From: an uncultured Clostridia bacterium | GTDB taxonomy: Bacteria; Bacillota; Clostridia; TANB77; CAG-508 | Direction: 5' to 3' | NCBI GenBank assembly: GCA_944391855.1 | Contig: CALXVB010000001.1 | Location: forward strand, 1-64,000 | Length of the DNA stretch: 64,000 nucleotides | In this document: one piece after another, positions 56,857-64,000 of the stretch | Layout of the letters: each line of letters opens with the position of its first letter | Numbering within the stretch: the first letter of the stretch is position 1 | Notes under the pieces: generated by a model | What the model saw: only the letters and a program-made list of their open reading frames with translations | What the model was told of the DNA's origin: nothing | Database searches by the model: none | Program-made: the position numbers and the translations under genes

Positions 56857-58017
56857 CTATTTTCTTTTATATGCATTTATGCAAAGGATTCCTAAGCCTA
56901 ATATAGAAGTTATAAATCTTATTGGTGTACCTATGAATGGTACATATCTTATTAATTCAAGTGCAAGTGTAATTAGTAAAGCAAAAAGTATAAATATTCC
57001 AGTTTTTCCTTGCTTCTCTTTGTCTTTACTATTTCCTTTATCCAATTTTTTTGCAATTAAAGCACCTATTGATATGCTAAATATTGTATTAGAAACTATG
57101 TATGCAAGTACTATTAATGCTATTAAGAATACACCTATTCCTGTACCAAAACCATAAGTAAATAGTGCTAATATAAGTGAGGCAAGTATTCCTCCAAATA
57201 ACACTAAAAGTCCATTTCCAAAAGCCTTTAGATTTTGCTTAGATATAATTTCAGAAGCTCTATTTCTAAAGTCTGGTGCAAACCATATTGATATTAATAT
57301 TATAATTAATGCAAATACTAAAGATGATATAATGCTTGAAACTATACTCCACACTATGTCTCCGGCAGTTTGAGTTTGTTCTTCTATCTTAGTAAAGTTA
57401 ATTTCTCCACCAACAATTCCGTCTTCTAATTGTATTTCGTTGTTTGAGCTATATTTTAAATTCCCGCCGATTACTGGGGTAACACTTTCAGTAAAACTTA
57501 GATCCCTAGTAGATATGTATGCATCTCTTGTAATTTGACCTGATAAAGAAATAGAATTTGCTATTAAATATGCATTCCTGTCTACAAGTCCTTGTTCAGT
57601 TAGTGAAATGGTATTACTCATTGCATAAATATCCGAAATTTCTCCAGATATTTCAATAGTATTTGCTAAAGCAAAGACATTTCCCTGAATTATGGCTTCT
57701 TCATCAATAGTTAAATTATTTGCCATAACAAAAAGATCTCCTCTAATTACGCCTGTAACATTAACTGTTTGACCGTATGCGAAGACATTTCCATCTACAA
57801 TTTGTGATATTTCTACATTATTATCATAGAAAAATAAGTCTGAATATTTTATTTCATAATTTGTTTCAAAAGAAGCTAATACGTCACTATCTTCTGAAGT
57901 AGTTACAGCTTCACTTTGCCTTGGATCTATATTATTGCTAGCAAAAGCTACAGGAGACAAAACAATAAATAAAGCTAGAAAAATACCTAAAGATACCTTT
58001 AAAAAATTAGTTTTCAA
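56857..58017 (-). CDS. Exported bactofilin-like/polymer-forming protein with membrane C-terminus
   Basis: The 386-residue protein has a signal peptide (cut near AFASNN, residue 27), a right-handed beta-helix region of short repeats (about 65-210, for example GNVFAYGQTVNVTG), and about four membrane helices in the last 170 residues. It is thus an outside beta-solenoid anchored in the membrane. Such proteins are common in Firmicutes and their role is unknown. Confidence 0.82.
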   Translation of the reverse strand: MKTNFLKVSLGIFLALFIVLSPVAFASNNIDPRQSEAVTTSEDSDVLASFETNYEIKYSDLFFYDNNVEISQIVDGNVFAYGQTVNVTGVIRGDLFVMANNLTIDEEAIIQGNVFALANTIEISGEISDIYAMSNTISLTEQGLVDRNAYLIANSISLSGQITRDAYISTRDLSFTESVTPVIGGNLKYSSNNEIQLEDGIVGGEINFTKIEEQTQTAGDIVWSIVSSIISSLVFALIIILISIWFAPDFRNRASEIISKQNLKAFGNGLLVLFGGILASLILALFTYGFGTGIGVFLIALIVLAYIVSNTIFSISIGALIAKKLDKGNSKDKEKQGKTGIFILFALLITLALELIRYVPFIGTPIRFITSILGLGILCINAYKRK

Positions 58018-58080
58018 AAAAATCCCTCCTCTAAAATTATATAGATATAATATAATTAAAAGGAAAGTTTGTCAATTAAT

Positions 58081-58215
58081 TTATGCCCTTTTAGTATAGT
58101 AAATACATTCTTTGTTAAAACTAGTAGGAAGAATTTTTTGGACCTTAACGTCTTTTAAATAGCACTTTCCATCAATTTGATATTTACAATCACATGAACA
58201 ATTTATATTTGTCAA
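58081..58215 (-). CDS. Small cysteine-rich protein (DUF1540-like)
   Basis: A 44-codon frame, with probable TTG start at 58215, encodes NCSCDCKYQIDGKCYL and a final ECIYY. The Cys spacing matches small clostridial DUF1540-like proteins. GGGGTG, part of the preceding hairpin, is the only ribosome binding candidate, so the start is uncertain. Confidence 0.5.
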   Translation of the reverse strand: MTNINCSCDCKYQIDGKCYLKDVKVQKILPTSFNKECIYYTKRA

Positions 58216-58221
58216 AATAAA

Positions 58222-58252
58222 GCACCCCACAATCTATATTATGGGGTGAAAT
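58222..58252 (-). terminator. Terminator of nth
   Basis: On the reverse strand CACCCCATAAT pairs with ATTGTGGGGTG across a short loop; T-rich sequence follows. Confidence 0.65.
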
Positions 58253-58270
58253 TTAAAAGATATACACATT

Positions 58271-58903
58271 TTATTTACTTAAAAAATTTTTACAATAAGC
58301 TTTAATAGGACAATTTTCACATTTAGGTAAACGCGCTGTGCAAATTGCTCTACCATGATATATTAAAATATGATTTATATCCTTTAGATATTCATAAGGA
58401 AAAAGTTTTAATAAGTCCTGCTCTATTTTTTCAGGAGTAGTCTCAGTAGAAAAACCAATTCTATTTGAAAGCCTTTTGGCATGAGTATCTACAGCAATAC
58501 CTTGTGGTTTATTAAATGCTTCTAACATTACAACATTTGCTGTTTTTCTACCAACTCCGGGTAAAGTTAATAAATCTTCCATGTTGTCTGGTACTTTACC
58601 ATCAAATTCCTCAATAATTTTTTTGGCAGTAAGTTTAATATTTCTGGCTTTATTTTTATAAAAACCACAAGGGTGGATAAGTTCTTCCAGTGTTTCCAAT
58701 GGAATTTTATCAAAATCCTCGGGAGTAGAATATTTACTAAATATTGCTGGAGTTGTTTTATTTACTCTTTCATCAGTACATTGGGCAGATAATATAACCG
58801 CAACTAACATCTCAAAAGGAGTAGTAAAATCAAGGCTACATTTAGCATCTGGATATGTATCTTTTAAAACATCTACAATTTTTATTGCTGTTTCTTTCCT
58901 CAT
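58271..58903 (-). CDS. nth: Endonuclease III
   Basis: The 210-residue protein has the HhH motif LPGVGRKTANVV with the catalytic Lys, the Asp in AVDTHAKRLSNR, and the four-cysteine iron-sulfur loop (CTARLPKCENCPIKAYC). It removes oxidised pyrimidines. AAGGAGA precedes the ATG. Confidence 0.96.
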   Translation of the reverse strand: MRKETAIKIVDVLKDTYPDAKCSLDFTTPFEMLVAVILSAQCTDERVNKTTPAIFSKYSTPEDFDKIPLETLEELIHPCGFYKNKARNIKLTAKKIIEEFDGKVPDNMEDLLTLPGVGRKTANVVMLEAFNKPQGIAVDTHAKRLSNRIGFSTETTPEKIEQDLLKLFPYEYLKDINHILIYHGRAICTARLPKCENCPIKAYCKNFLSK

Positions 58904-59038
58904 ATATTATTATCTCCTTAAATTAATTACTAATATTAAATCATAAAAACTCAAATTTTACAATATATATACATAACATAAATAGTAACAAAGATGGAAA
59001 ATATATAATATAATATACAAATGATAGGAGGTAATATA

Positions 59039-59188
59039 ATGTGTAAAATATTAAAGAAAACATTAGCTGTTTGCCTAATAGGACTAGGTTTAGGAATTTT
59101 ATTAGTATTATTACTTCCTATATCAGGTTGGCTATTCATAATTGGGGTAGTAGTGGTTAGCGTAGGATTAATGTGGTTATGTTCATAA
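59039..59188 (+). CDS. Small membrane protein upstream of spoVM
   Basis: A 49-residue protein (MCKILKKTLAVCLIGLG start) has two membrane helices separated by LPISGW. It has a perfect AGGAGG site and lies 14 bases before spoVM in the same transcript. I do not recognise a characterised relative. Confidence 0.65.
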   Translation: MCKILKKTLAVCLIGLGLGILLVLLLPISGWLFIIGVVVVSVGLMWLCS

Positions 59189-59202
59189 AAAGGAGGAATA
59201 TT

Positions 59203-59283
59203 ATGACTATAGTAGTAAAAAAAGTTCCAAAATTTTTAAGAGGAATTGTAAAATTAATTTTCGGAATTAAAGATAATACATAA
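59203..59283 (+). CDS. spoVM: Stage V sporulation protein M
   Basis: The 26-residue protein MTIVVKKVPKFLRGIVK and the end FGIKDNT matches clostridial SpoVM, including the proline after the first strand and the amphipathic helix. SpoVM senses the convex forespore membrane and anchors SpoIVA to start coat assembly. An AGGAGG site lies 6 bases before the ATG, and a terminator follows. Confidence 0.88.
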   Translation: MTIVVKKVPKFLRGIVKLIFGIKDNT

Positions 59284-59286
59284 GAG

Positions 59287-59330
59287 AAAAAAGAGATTAG
59301 ATTATGCTAATTAATCTAGTCTTTTATTCA
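59287..59330 (+). terminator. Terminator of spoVM
   Basis: AGATTAGATTA pairs with TAATCTAGTCT and T-rich sequence follows. Confidence 0.78.
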
Positions 59331-59343
59331 TAAATAATAATGT

Positions 59344-59396
59344 TAATAGTTAAGTGTGGACAAAAGGAACTAGTCCCTTTTGTCCACGCTTAACTA
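59344..59396. repeat. REP-type long hairpin
   Basis: AATAGTTAAG-GTGGACAAAAGG pairs with CCTTTTGTCCAC-CTTAACTATT; the centre is ACTAGTCC. It is the longest of the GTGGACAAA group. Confidence 0.8.
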
Positions 59397-59477
59397 TTGC
59401 AATTTGTTAAAATATGTAATATAATTTTTATGTCTATATTAACAATATAAATACATACAAAGAATAGGAGAATGAAG

Positions 59478-61232
59478 ATGAAGGCAATAGAGATAAGAAA
59501 TAAATATTTAAATTTTTTTAAAAATCATGGGCATAAAGTTATACCAAGCGCACCATTAATACCAGAAAATGATCCATCTGTGTTATTTACAACAGCTGGA
59601 ATGCAACCATTAGTACCATATTTATTAGGAGAAAAGCATCCAGAAGGAACACGTCTTACAGATTATCAAAAATGTTTACGTACTAATGATATTGATGAAG
59701 TAGGAGATAATAGACATTTAACATATTTTGAAATGCTTGGAAACTGGTCATTAGGAGATTATTTTAAAGAAGAATCTGTAGCCATGAGCTTTGAATTTTT
59801 AACTAAAGAATTAGGAATACCAGTAGAAAAATTATCAATAACTTGTTTTGCAGGAGATGAAGATGCACCAAGAGATACAGTAACAGCAGAGTGCTGGAAA
59901 AAAGCAGGAATTCCAGAAGATAGAATCTACTATTATGGAAAAGATGATAACTGGTGGATAGCAGGGGAAGAAGGACCATGTGGACCAGATACAGAAATGT
60001 TTTATGATACAGGGAAACCAGCGTGCGGACCTGATTGTCAGCCATCATGTGATTGTGGGAAATATGTTGAAATTTGGAATAATGTATTTATGGAATACTA
60101 CAAATCTAAAGATGGTACATATACAAAGCTAAAACAACATAATGTTGATACAGGTCTTGGATTAGAAAGAATGACAATGTTATTACAAGGAAAAGAAACA
60201 CCTTTTGATACAGAACTATTTGCACCAGTAATGAAAAAATTAAAGGAACTTGCTAAAAATGATAGTATAGAAAGTAGAAGAATAGTTGCAGAACATCTAA
60301 GAGCAAGTATGATGGTTATAGCAGATGGAGGAAGACCTTCAAACATAGATAGAGGTTATGTTTTAAGGAAACTAATAAGAAGAATGTCTAGACATTTAAA
60401 CAAACTACAAATAGACTTAAATGAACTTGGTAACTTAATTGACTTAGATATAGACATTTTAAAAGACATGTATCCAGAATTAGAAAAAAATAGAGATACA
60501 ATAAAGCAAGTAATTATAGAAGAAAAAGATAAATTTATAAAAACACTTGCACATGGAGAAAGAGAATTTGAAAAATATATAAGCAAAGCAAAAGAAGAGA
60601 ATAAAACTATTATAGATGGACAAACTATATTTAAACTATATGAAACATATGGATTTCCACCAGAAATTACAGCTGATTTAGCAGCTGAACAAGGCTTTAC
60701 AATAGATAACTCAGAATTTGATAAGCTATTTAAAGAACACCAAGAAAAATCAAGACTAGGAAGTGAGCAAAAGTTTAAAGGAGGCTTAGCAGAACAAAAC
60801 GAAAAGACAACAGCATATCATACAGCTACACACTTGCTTCATAAGGCATTACAAATAGTTTTAGGTGAGCATGCTAAACAAAAAGGTTCAAATATAACAA
60901 CAGAAAGATTAAGATTTGACTTTTCTCATCCAGAAAAAATGACAAAAGAGCAATTAAAACAAGTTGAGGACATAGTAAATGAACAAATAAAAAGAGATTT
61001 GCCAGTAACTTGTGAAGAAATGACATTAGAAGAAGCAAAAAAATCTGGTGCAATGGGATTATTTGAAAGTAAATATGGAGAAAAAGTTAAAGTATATACA
61101 ATAGGAGACTTTAGCAAAGAAATTTGTGGAGGACCTCATGTAACCCATACAGGGGAACTAGGACATTTTAAAATAAAGAAAGAAGAGTCTAGTTCATCTG
61201 GAGTAAGAAGAATAAAAGCAATTTTAGAATAA
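59478..61232 (+). CDS. alaS: Alanyl-tRNA synthetase, short form without the C-Ala domain
   Basis: The 584-residue protein has the class II core (FTTAGMQPLVPYLLG, TYFEMLGNWSLGDYF, GLGLERMTMLLQG) and the editing domain with zinc ligands HTATHLLH and CGGPHV. It ends just after the editing domain (RRIKAIL). The usual oligomerisation/C-Ala part of about 280 residues is absent. Start ATG 59478 has AGGAG 7 bases before it; ATG 59472 is too close. A REP repeat follows the stop directly. Confidence 0.93.
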   Translation: MKAIEIRNKYLNFFKNHGHKVIPSAPLIPENDPSVLFTTAGMQPLVPYLLGEKHPEGTRLTDYQKCLRTNDIDEVGDNRHLTYFEMLGNWSLGDYFKEESVAMSFEFLTKELGIPVEKLSITCFAGDEDAPRDTVTAECWKKAGIPEDRIYYYGKDDNWWIAGEEGPCGPDTEMFYDTGKPACGPDCQPSCDCGKYVEIWNNVFMEYYKSKDGTYTKLKQHNVDTGLGLERMTMLLQGKETPFDTELFAPVMKKLKELAKNDSIESRRIVAEHLRASMMVIADGGRPSNIDRGYVLRKLIRRMSRHLNKLQIDLNELGNLIDLDIDILKDMYPELEKNRDTIKQVIIEEKDKFIKTLAHGEREFEKYISKAKEENKTIIDGQTIFKLYETYGFPPEITADLAAEQGFTIDNSEFDKLFKEHQEKSRLGSEQKFKGGLAEQNEKTTAYHTATHLLHKALQIVLGEHAKQKGSNITTERLRFDFSHPEKMTKEQLKQVEDIVNEQIKRDLPVTCEEMTLEEAKKSGAMGLFESKYGEKVKVYTIGDFSKEICGGPHVTHTGELGHFKIKKEESSSSGVRRIKAILE

Positions 61233-61302
61233 TGTCACCTTTGGTGTCACTCTGGTGCCTGTCACCAAAGTGACATGCATGTCACCTTTGGGGACAGGTT
61301 AA
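61230..61302. repeat. REP repeat after alaS
   Basis: TGTCACCTTTGGTGTCACTC, GGTGCCTGTCACCAAAGTGA and TGGGGACAGGTT are present; it begins at the alaS stop. Confidence 0.78.
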
Positions 61303-61342
61303 AATAAAAAGATAATAATATAAAAAAAGAAGGAGTATCATA

Positions 61343-61690
61343 ATGGAAAATTGTATTTTTTGTAAAATTATAAATAGAGAAATACCATCAAACATAGTAT
61401 ATGAAGACGAGAGAGTTATAGCCTTTAATGATGTAAATCCAGCAGCACCAATTCATATATTGGTTATACCTAAAAAACATATTGAGACTTTATTAGACGT
61501 ATCAGAAGAAGATAGTAGTTTAATCGCGTATATTTATCAAATAATTAATAAAATCGCAGTAGAGATAGGTTTCGCTGAAAAAGGATTTAGAGTAATTGCA
61601 AATTGTGGAGAAGATTCTGGACAAGAAGTTAAACATATACACTTCCATGTTTTGGCAGGTAAAAAGCTTGGAGATAAGATAGTAGAATAG
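61343..61690 (+). CDS. HIT-family (HINT-like) hydrolase
   Basis: The 115-residue protein has CIFCKI near the start and the histidine triad in VKHIHFHVLAG. HINT proteins cleave adenosine phosphoramidates and related bonds. It has an AAGGAG site. Confidence 0.93.
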   Translation: MENCIFCKIINREIPSNIVYEDERVIAFNDVNPAAPIHILVIPKKHIETLLDVSEEDSSLIAYIYQIINKIAVEIGFAEKGFRVIANCGEDSGQEVKHIHFHVLAGKKLGDKIVE

Positions 61691-61780
61691 ACAAATTATA
61701 TATCAAAAGAAAAAGGTATAGATTATATTTTAAAAATATGATATAATATATATGTGGATAACAACAAGGGAGGAGTAAAT

Positions 61781-62473
61781 ATGTTTAATAATAAATATAG
61801 TAAAACATTAACTGTAGTTCTTATATTAGTTATAATAATAATTATAGGTTTACTTATATTTTTCGGAATAAGAGTATATAGAAAATATTATATAAAACAA
61901 GCTTCAAAAGAGGTAATAGAAGAACTTAAAGATAAGGCAAATCAAATAAATGACACTACTGAAGATAGTAACTCAATTCTAAATGATGTACAACCAAGTG
62001 TGGATTTAAATACATTATATCAAAATAGTACAAACAATGATTCAAACGAATCAGGAGATTGGGAATATATGGGATATGATGTAATAGGATACATAGAAAT
62101 ACCTAAAACAGATGTTGAATATCTAATTATACCAGATTACCAAAGTAGTATAAATGCATTAAATGTAGGAATAGTAATGCTTTATCCAAGTAATATCGGA
62201 TTAAATGAACCTGGTAACACAGTTTTAGCAGGACATAACTATAGAGATGGTAGCTTCTTCTCAAATAATAAAAGATTACAAGAAGGAGACAAAATTTATA
62301 TAACAGATACTTCAGGTGAAAGAGTAGAATATGAGATATATAAAAAATATGAAACAAGCACAAGCGATTCTTCATATATGAATAGAGATACAGAAGGAAG
62401 AAGAGAAATATCATTAACAACATGTACAGATGATACAAGTGGAAGATTAATTATATGGGCAAAAGAAGTATAA
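61781..62473 (+). CDS. Sortase
   Basis: The 230-residue protein has an N-terminal membrane helix (about 11-32), a linker, and a sortase beta-barrel with the catalytic His in LAGHNYRDG, Cys in LTTCTDD and Arg in GRLIIWAKE. The class (D-like) is not certain. It joins proteins to the cell wall; no LPxTG substrate is seen nearby. ATG 61781 follows AGGGAGGAG; an earlier ATG at 61754 has no site. Confidence 0.9.
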   Translation: MFNNKYSKTLTVVLILVIIIIIGLLIFFGIRVYRKYYIKQASKEVIEELKDKANQINDTTEDSNSILNDVQPSVDLNTLYQNSTNNDSNESGDWEYMGYDVIGYIEIPKTDVEYLIIPDYQSSINALNVGIVMLYPSNIGLNEPGNTVLAGHNYRDGSFFSNNKRLQEGDKIYITDTSGERVEYEIYKKYETSTSDSSYMNRDTEGRREISLTTCTDDTSGRLIIWAKEV

Positions 62474-62502
62474 AATATCTTAATTAAATGAAATAAAATT
62501 TT

Positions 62503-62532
62503 AAAGTTGCAATGTATTATTTACAATACATT
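62503..62532 (+). terminator. Terminator-like hairpin after the sortase gene
   Basis: TTGCAATGTATT pairs perfectly with AATACATTGCAA. The tail is A-rich, so efficiency is unclear. Confidence 0.65.
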
Positions 62533-62554
62533 GCAACAAAATACTAAAAAACAG

Positions 62555-62583
62555 TTGACAAATATATTTATATGGGGTAAAAT
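62555..62583 (+). promoter_or_regulatory. Promoter of tRNA-His
   Basis: TTGACA at 62555-62560 and TAAAAT at 62578-62583 are 17 bases apart and lie 33 bases before the tRNA. Confidence 0.8.
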
Positions 62584-62615
62584 AATATCTGCAGTTGCAT
62601 TTTTATATATTATAT

Positions 62616-62693
62616 GGTGGATGTAGCGCAGTTGGTTAGAGCGCCAGTTTGTGGCACTGGAGGCCGTGGGTTCGAGTCCCATCTTCCACCCCA
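62616..62693 (+). tRNA. tRNA-His (GTG)
   Basis: The sequence folds as a full cloverleaf with anticodon stem CCAGT/ACTGG around TTGTGGC, the extra 5' G opposite C73 that is typical of tRNA-His, and an encoded CCA. Confidence 0.95.
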
Positions 62694-62741
62694 TAAATAA
62701 ATTCCATTAACTAGAAAAATGCTTGCATAAATAAAATATAT

Positions 62742-62781
62742 TGGGCTGTAGCCAAGCGGTAAGGCACCAGACTTTGACTCT
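62742..62781 (+). pseudogene. 5' half of tRNA-Gln, broken after the anticodon loop
   Basis: TGGGCTGTAGCCAAGCGGTA and the next 20 bases match the intact tRNA-Gln at 62927 up to GACTTTGACTC, then diverge. The 3' anticodon stem, T arm and acceptor partner are missing. It looks like a recombination junction. Confidence 0.8.
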
Positions 62782-62816
62782 TTAACGGTTTAAAGTTATT
62801 CCAAACTCGCAAAAAC

Positions 62817-62846
62817 TTGACATATATAGAGTTTGAATGATATACT
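62817..62846 (+). promoter_or_regulatory. Possible promoter of the intact tRNA-Gln
   Basis: TTGACA at 62817-62822 and TATACT at 62841-62846 are spaced by 18 bases, 80 bases before the intact tRNA. Confidence 0.55.
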
Positions 62847-62862
62847 ATTTTTGAAATTTGCC

Positions 62863-62884
62863 AATGTCAAACAGAATGTCAAAC
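62863..62884. repeat. Two AATGTCAAAC direct repeats
   Basis: The 10-base word occurs at 62863 and 62875, one helical turn apart. Near a tRNA and an integrase gene this could be an arm-type integrase binding site. Confidence 0.5.
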
Positions 62885-62926
62885 AAACTCATCATAAAAC
62901 AAATTTTTAAATTTAATATTAAACAT

Positions 62927-63001
62927 TGGGCTGTAGCCAAGTGGTAAGGCATATGACTTTGACTCATACATGCGCTAGTTCGAATCTAGCCAGCCCAGCC
63001 A
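62927..63001 (+). tRNA. tRNA-Gln (TTG)
   Basis: Full cloverleaf: acceptor TGGGCTG/CAGCCCA, anticodon stem TATGA/TCATA around CTTTGAC, T stem GCTAG/CTAGC, encoded CCA. It has the same GACTTTGACTC core as the broken copy but different stem bases. Confidence 0.95.
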
Positions 63002-63070
63002 ATTTAAAAGAATTATCTGTATAAACTTATTTTCGAGAGTGGGTTTAAATATGATAATTTTTTTATTTTA

Positions 63071-64000
63071 TCAAAGAGTAATTGCTTCTGATAAAACATT
63101 TGCAGAAATATTTTTTGTGTTACTTTCTAAATGTGTATATAAATTAGCAGTAGTAGAATAGGTAGAATGACCTAGCCACTCTTGTATTGCTTTCATAGGA
63201 ACATTTTTTGCTAATAATAAACTAGCACAGGAATGTCTTAAATCGTGAAAACGAATATGTCTTAAATTCTGCTTTTTTAGTAGTAATGAAAAATGGTCAG
63301 TTATATACTCTGGTCTAAATATTTTGCCAACACTATCTACAAAAATATAATCTTTATATTCTTTTATATAACTATTTCCACATAATTTTTTATTGTTTTC
63401 AATTTTCTTCTTGTGTTCAAGTAAAGCCTCTTTAATTTCTGGAATTAAAGGTAAAGACCTATAACTTGATTTGTTTTTAGTTTTATCTTTTAAGAGCAAT
63501 GTTCGTTTATCATCTACAATAGCCTCAATGACTTTGTGTTTAATTACTATTGTATTGTTAGTAAAGTCAAAAGCAGACCATTTTAAACCTAAAACTTCAC
63601 TTCTTCTTAATCCATAAAAACTTGCGATTAGTATTACTAATTCTAATGGATCATTTTTAGATTTTTCAAAAAGTAATTGTAATTCTTCTAAAGTATAGTG
63701 GTCGCCAATAAATTGATTTTTCTTTGGTCTTTCAATTTTATCAGCAGGATTAGTAGGAATAATATCCAGTTTCATTGCAGTATCTAAAGCTTTTCTTATA
63801 TTGGCATGATAATGTAATATAGAATTTCCATTTAATCCTTTTGCATATAAAGAGTCATAGAATTTTTGTATATGAACAGGTTTTAAATCTTTCAATTTAA
63901 TATTTTTTCCGTTTAAAAAACTCTGTTGTTTTGGTAACTACAGTCTTATAAGAATTATAGGTATTTTCTTCAATTCTATGCTTATATGATTCTAGCCACT
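63071..64000 (-). CDS. Tyrosine integrase with a +1 frame change at CGG, 5' end off the window
   Basis: The C-terminal catalytic domain has Arg in GLRRSEVLGLKW, HDLRHSCASLLL, WLGHSTYSTTANLY with the expected His and Tyr. The N-terminal core-binding domain starts in another frame (WLESYKHRIEENTYNSYKTV, up to the window edge). The frames meet at the in-frame CGG at 63911-63909 (AAA CGG AAA); skipping the C gives EFFKGKNIKLKDLKPVHIQ, a natural integrase sequence. If the shift does not occur, a TTG at 63895 could start a shorter, probably inactive protein of 274 residues. The gene points toward tRNA-Gln, the usual place for such integrases. Confidence 0.82.

Noticed and set aside
62742..62781. 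First tRNA-Gln copy as a functional tRNA
   Set aside because: The sequence after the anticodon loop cannot form the 3' anticodon stem, T arm or acceptor stem.

Overview
The window is an AT-rich stretch of a chromosome from a spore-forming, low-GC Gram-positive bacterium of the Clostridia, most likely an uncultured gut lineage. The evidence is the set of sporulation genes (yabG, yunB, spoVAC/AD/AE, spoVM, a SPOCS-LysM protein, a 5' piece of spoIIID), the veg gene, MurT/GatD, PrkC/PrpC, a sortase, strong AAGGAGG-type ribosome binding sites and a strong preference for AGA arginine codons.

Layout. 1-1760 is one end of a Tn4451/MobV-type mobilizable element: a partial MobV relaxase, an oriT with an exact pMV158-type nick sequence, a run of hairpins and tnpV. 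It breaks off inside the 5' part of spoIIID. 2014-10401 holds yabG, an LTA-synthase-like protein, veg, the SPOCS-LysM protein, yunB and small housekeeping genes. 10552-12990 holds the divergent rplM-rpsI and infC-rpmI-rplT operons. 13788-15942 is dodecin-spoVAC-spoVAD-spoVAE. 16060-21660 is a decayed mobile element (DUF1016 nuclease, replication-type HTH and MobV remnants) that carries three intact genes, two of which encode large proteins sharing a C-terminal tail. 21690-31262 holds rpmB, tcdA, ruvA-alr-rarA, a REP-associated transposase, an SPFH/NfeD pair, recG and a flavin reductase. 31543-33036 is a foreign alpha-amylase gene. 33180-61690 is mostly housekeeping: GH18, greA-mfd, aspS, mnmA, murT-gatD, rlmN-prpC-prkC-rsgA-rpe, pyrG, nth, spoVM, alaS and a HIT protein. 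The right edge has a sortase, tRNA-His, a broken and an intact tRNA-Gln, and a tyrosine integrase.

The most striking signal concerns codon CGG. I scanned the recognisable genes for in-frame CGG. Outside the foreign amylase gene I found it only five times, and every one sits exactly where the reading frame breaks: twice in yabG, once in yunB, once in spoVAE and once in the integrase. In all five, skipping the C (reading CGG-N as C-GGN) restores the frame and gives a glycine; for yabG (first site), yunB and spoVAE that glycine is one I expect from the family. This suggests +1 frameshifting or four-base decoding at CGG in an organism where CGG is otherwise avoided, seen here mainly in sporulation genes.

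A second theme is a REP system: one REP-associated transposase gene flanked by inverted repeats, and more than a dozen GGGAC-containing hairpin repeats scattered between genes. Some have rewritten the ends of rarA, rsgA and pyrG, and one lies in frame inside mfd.
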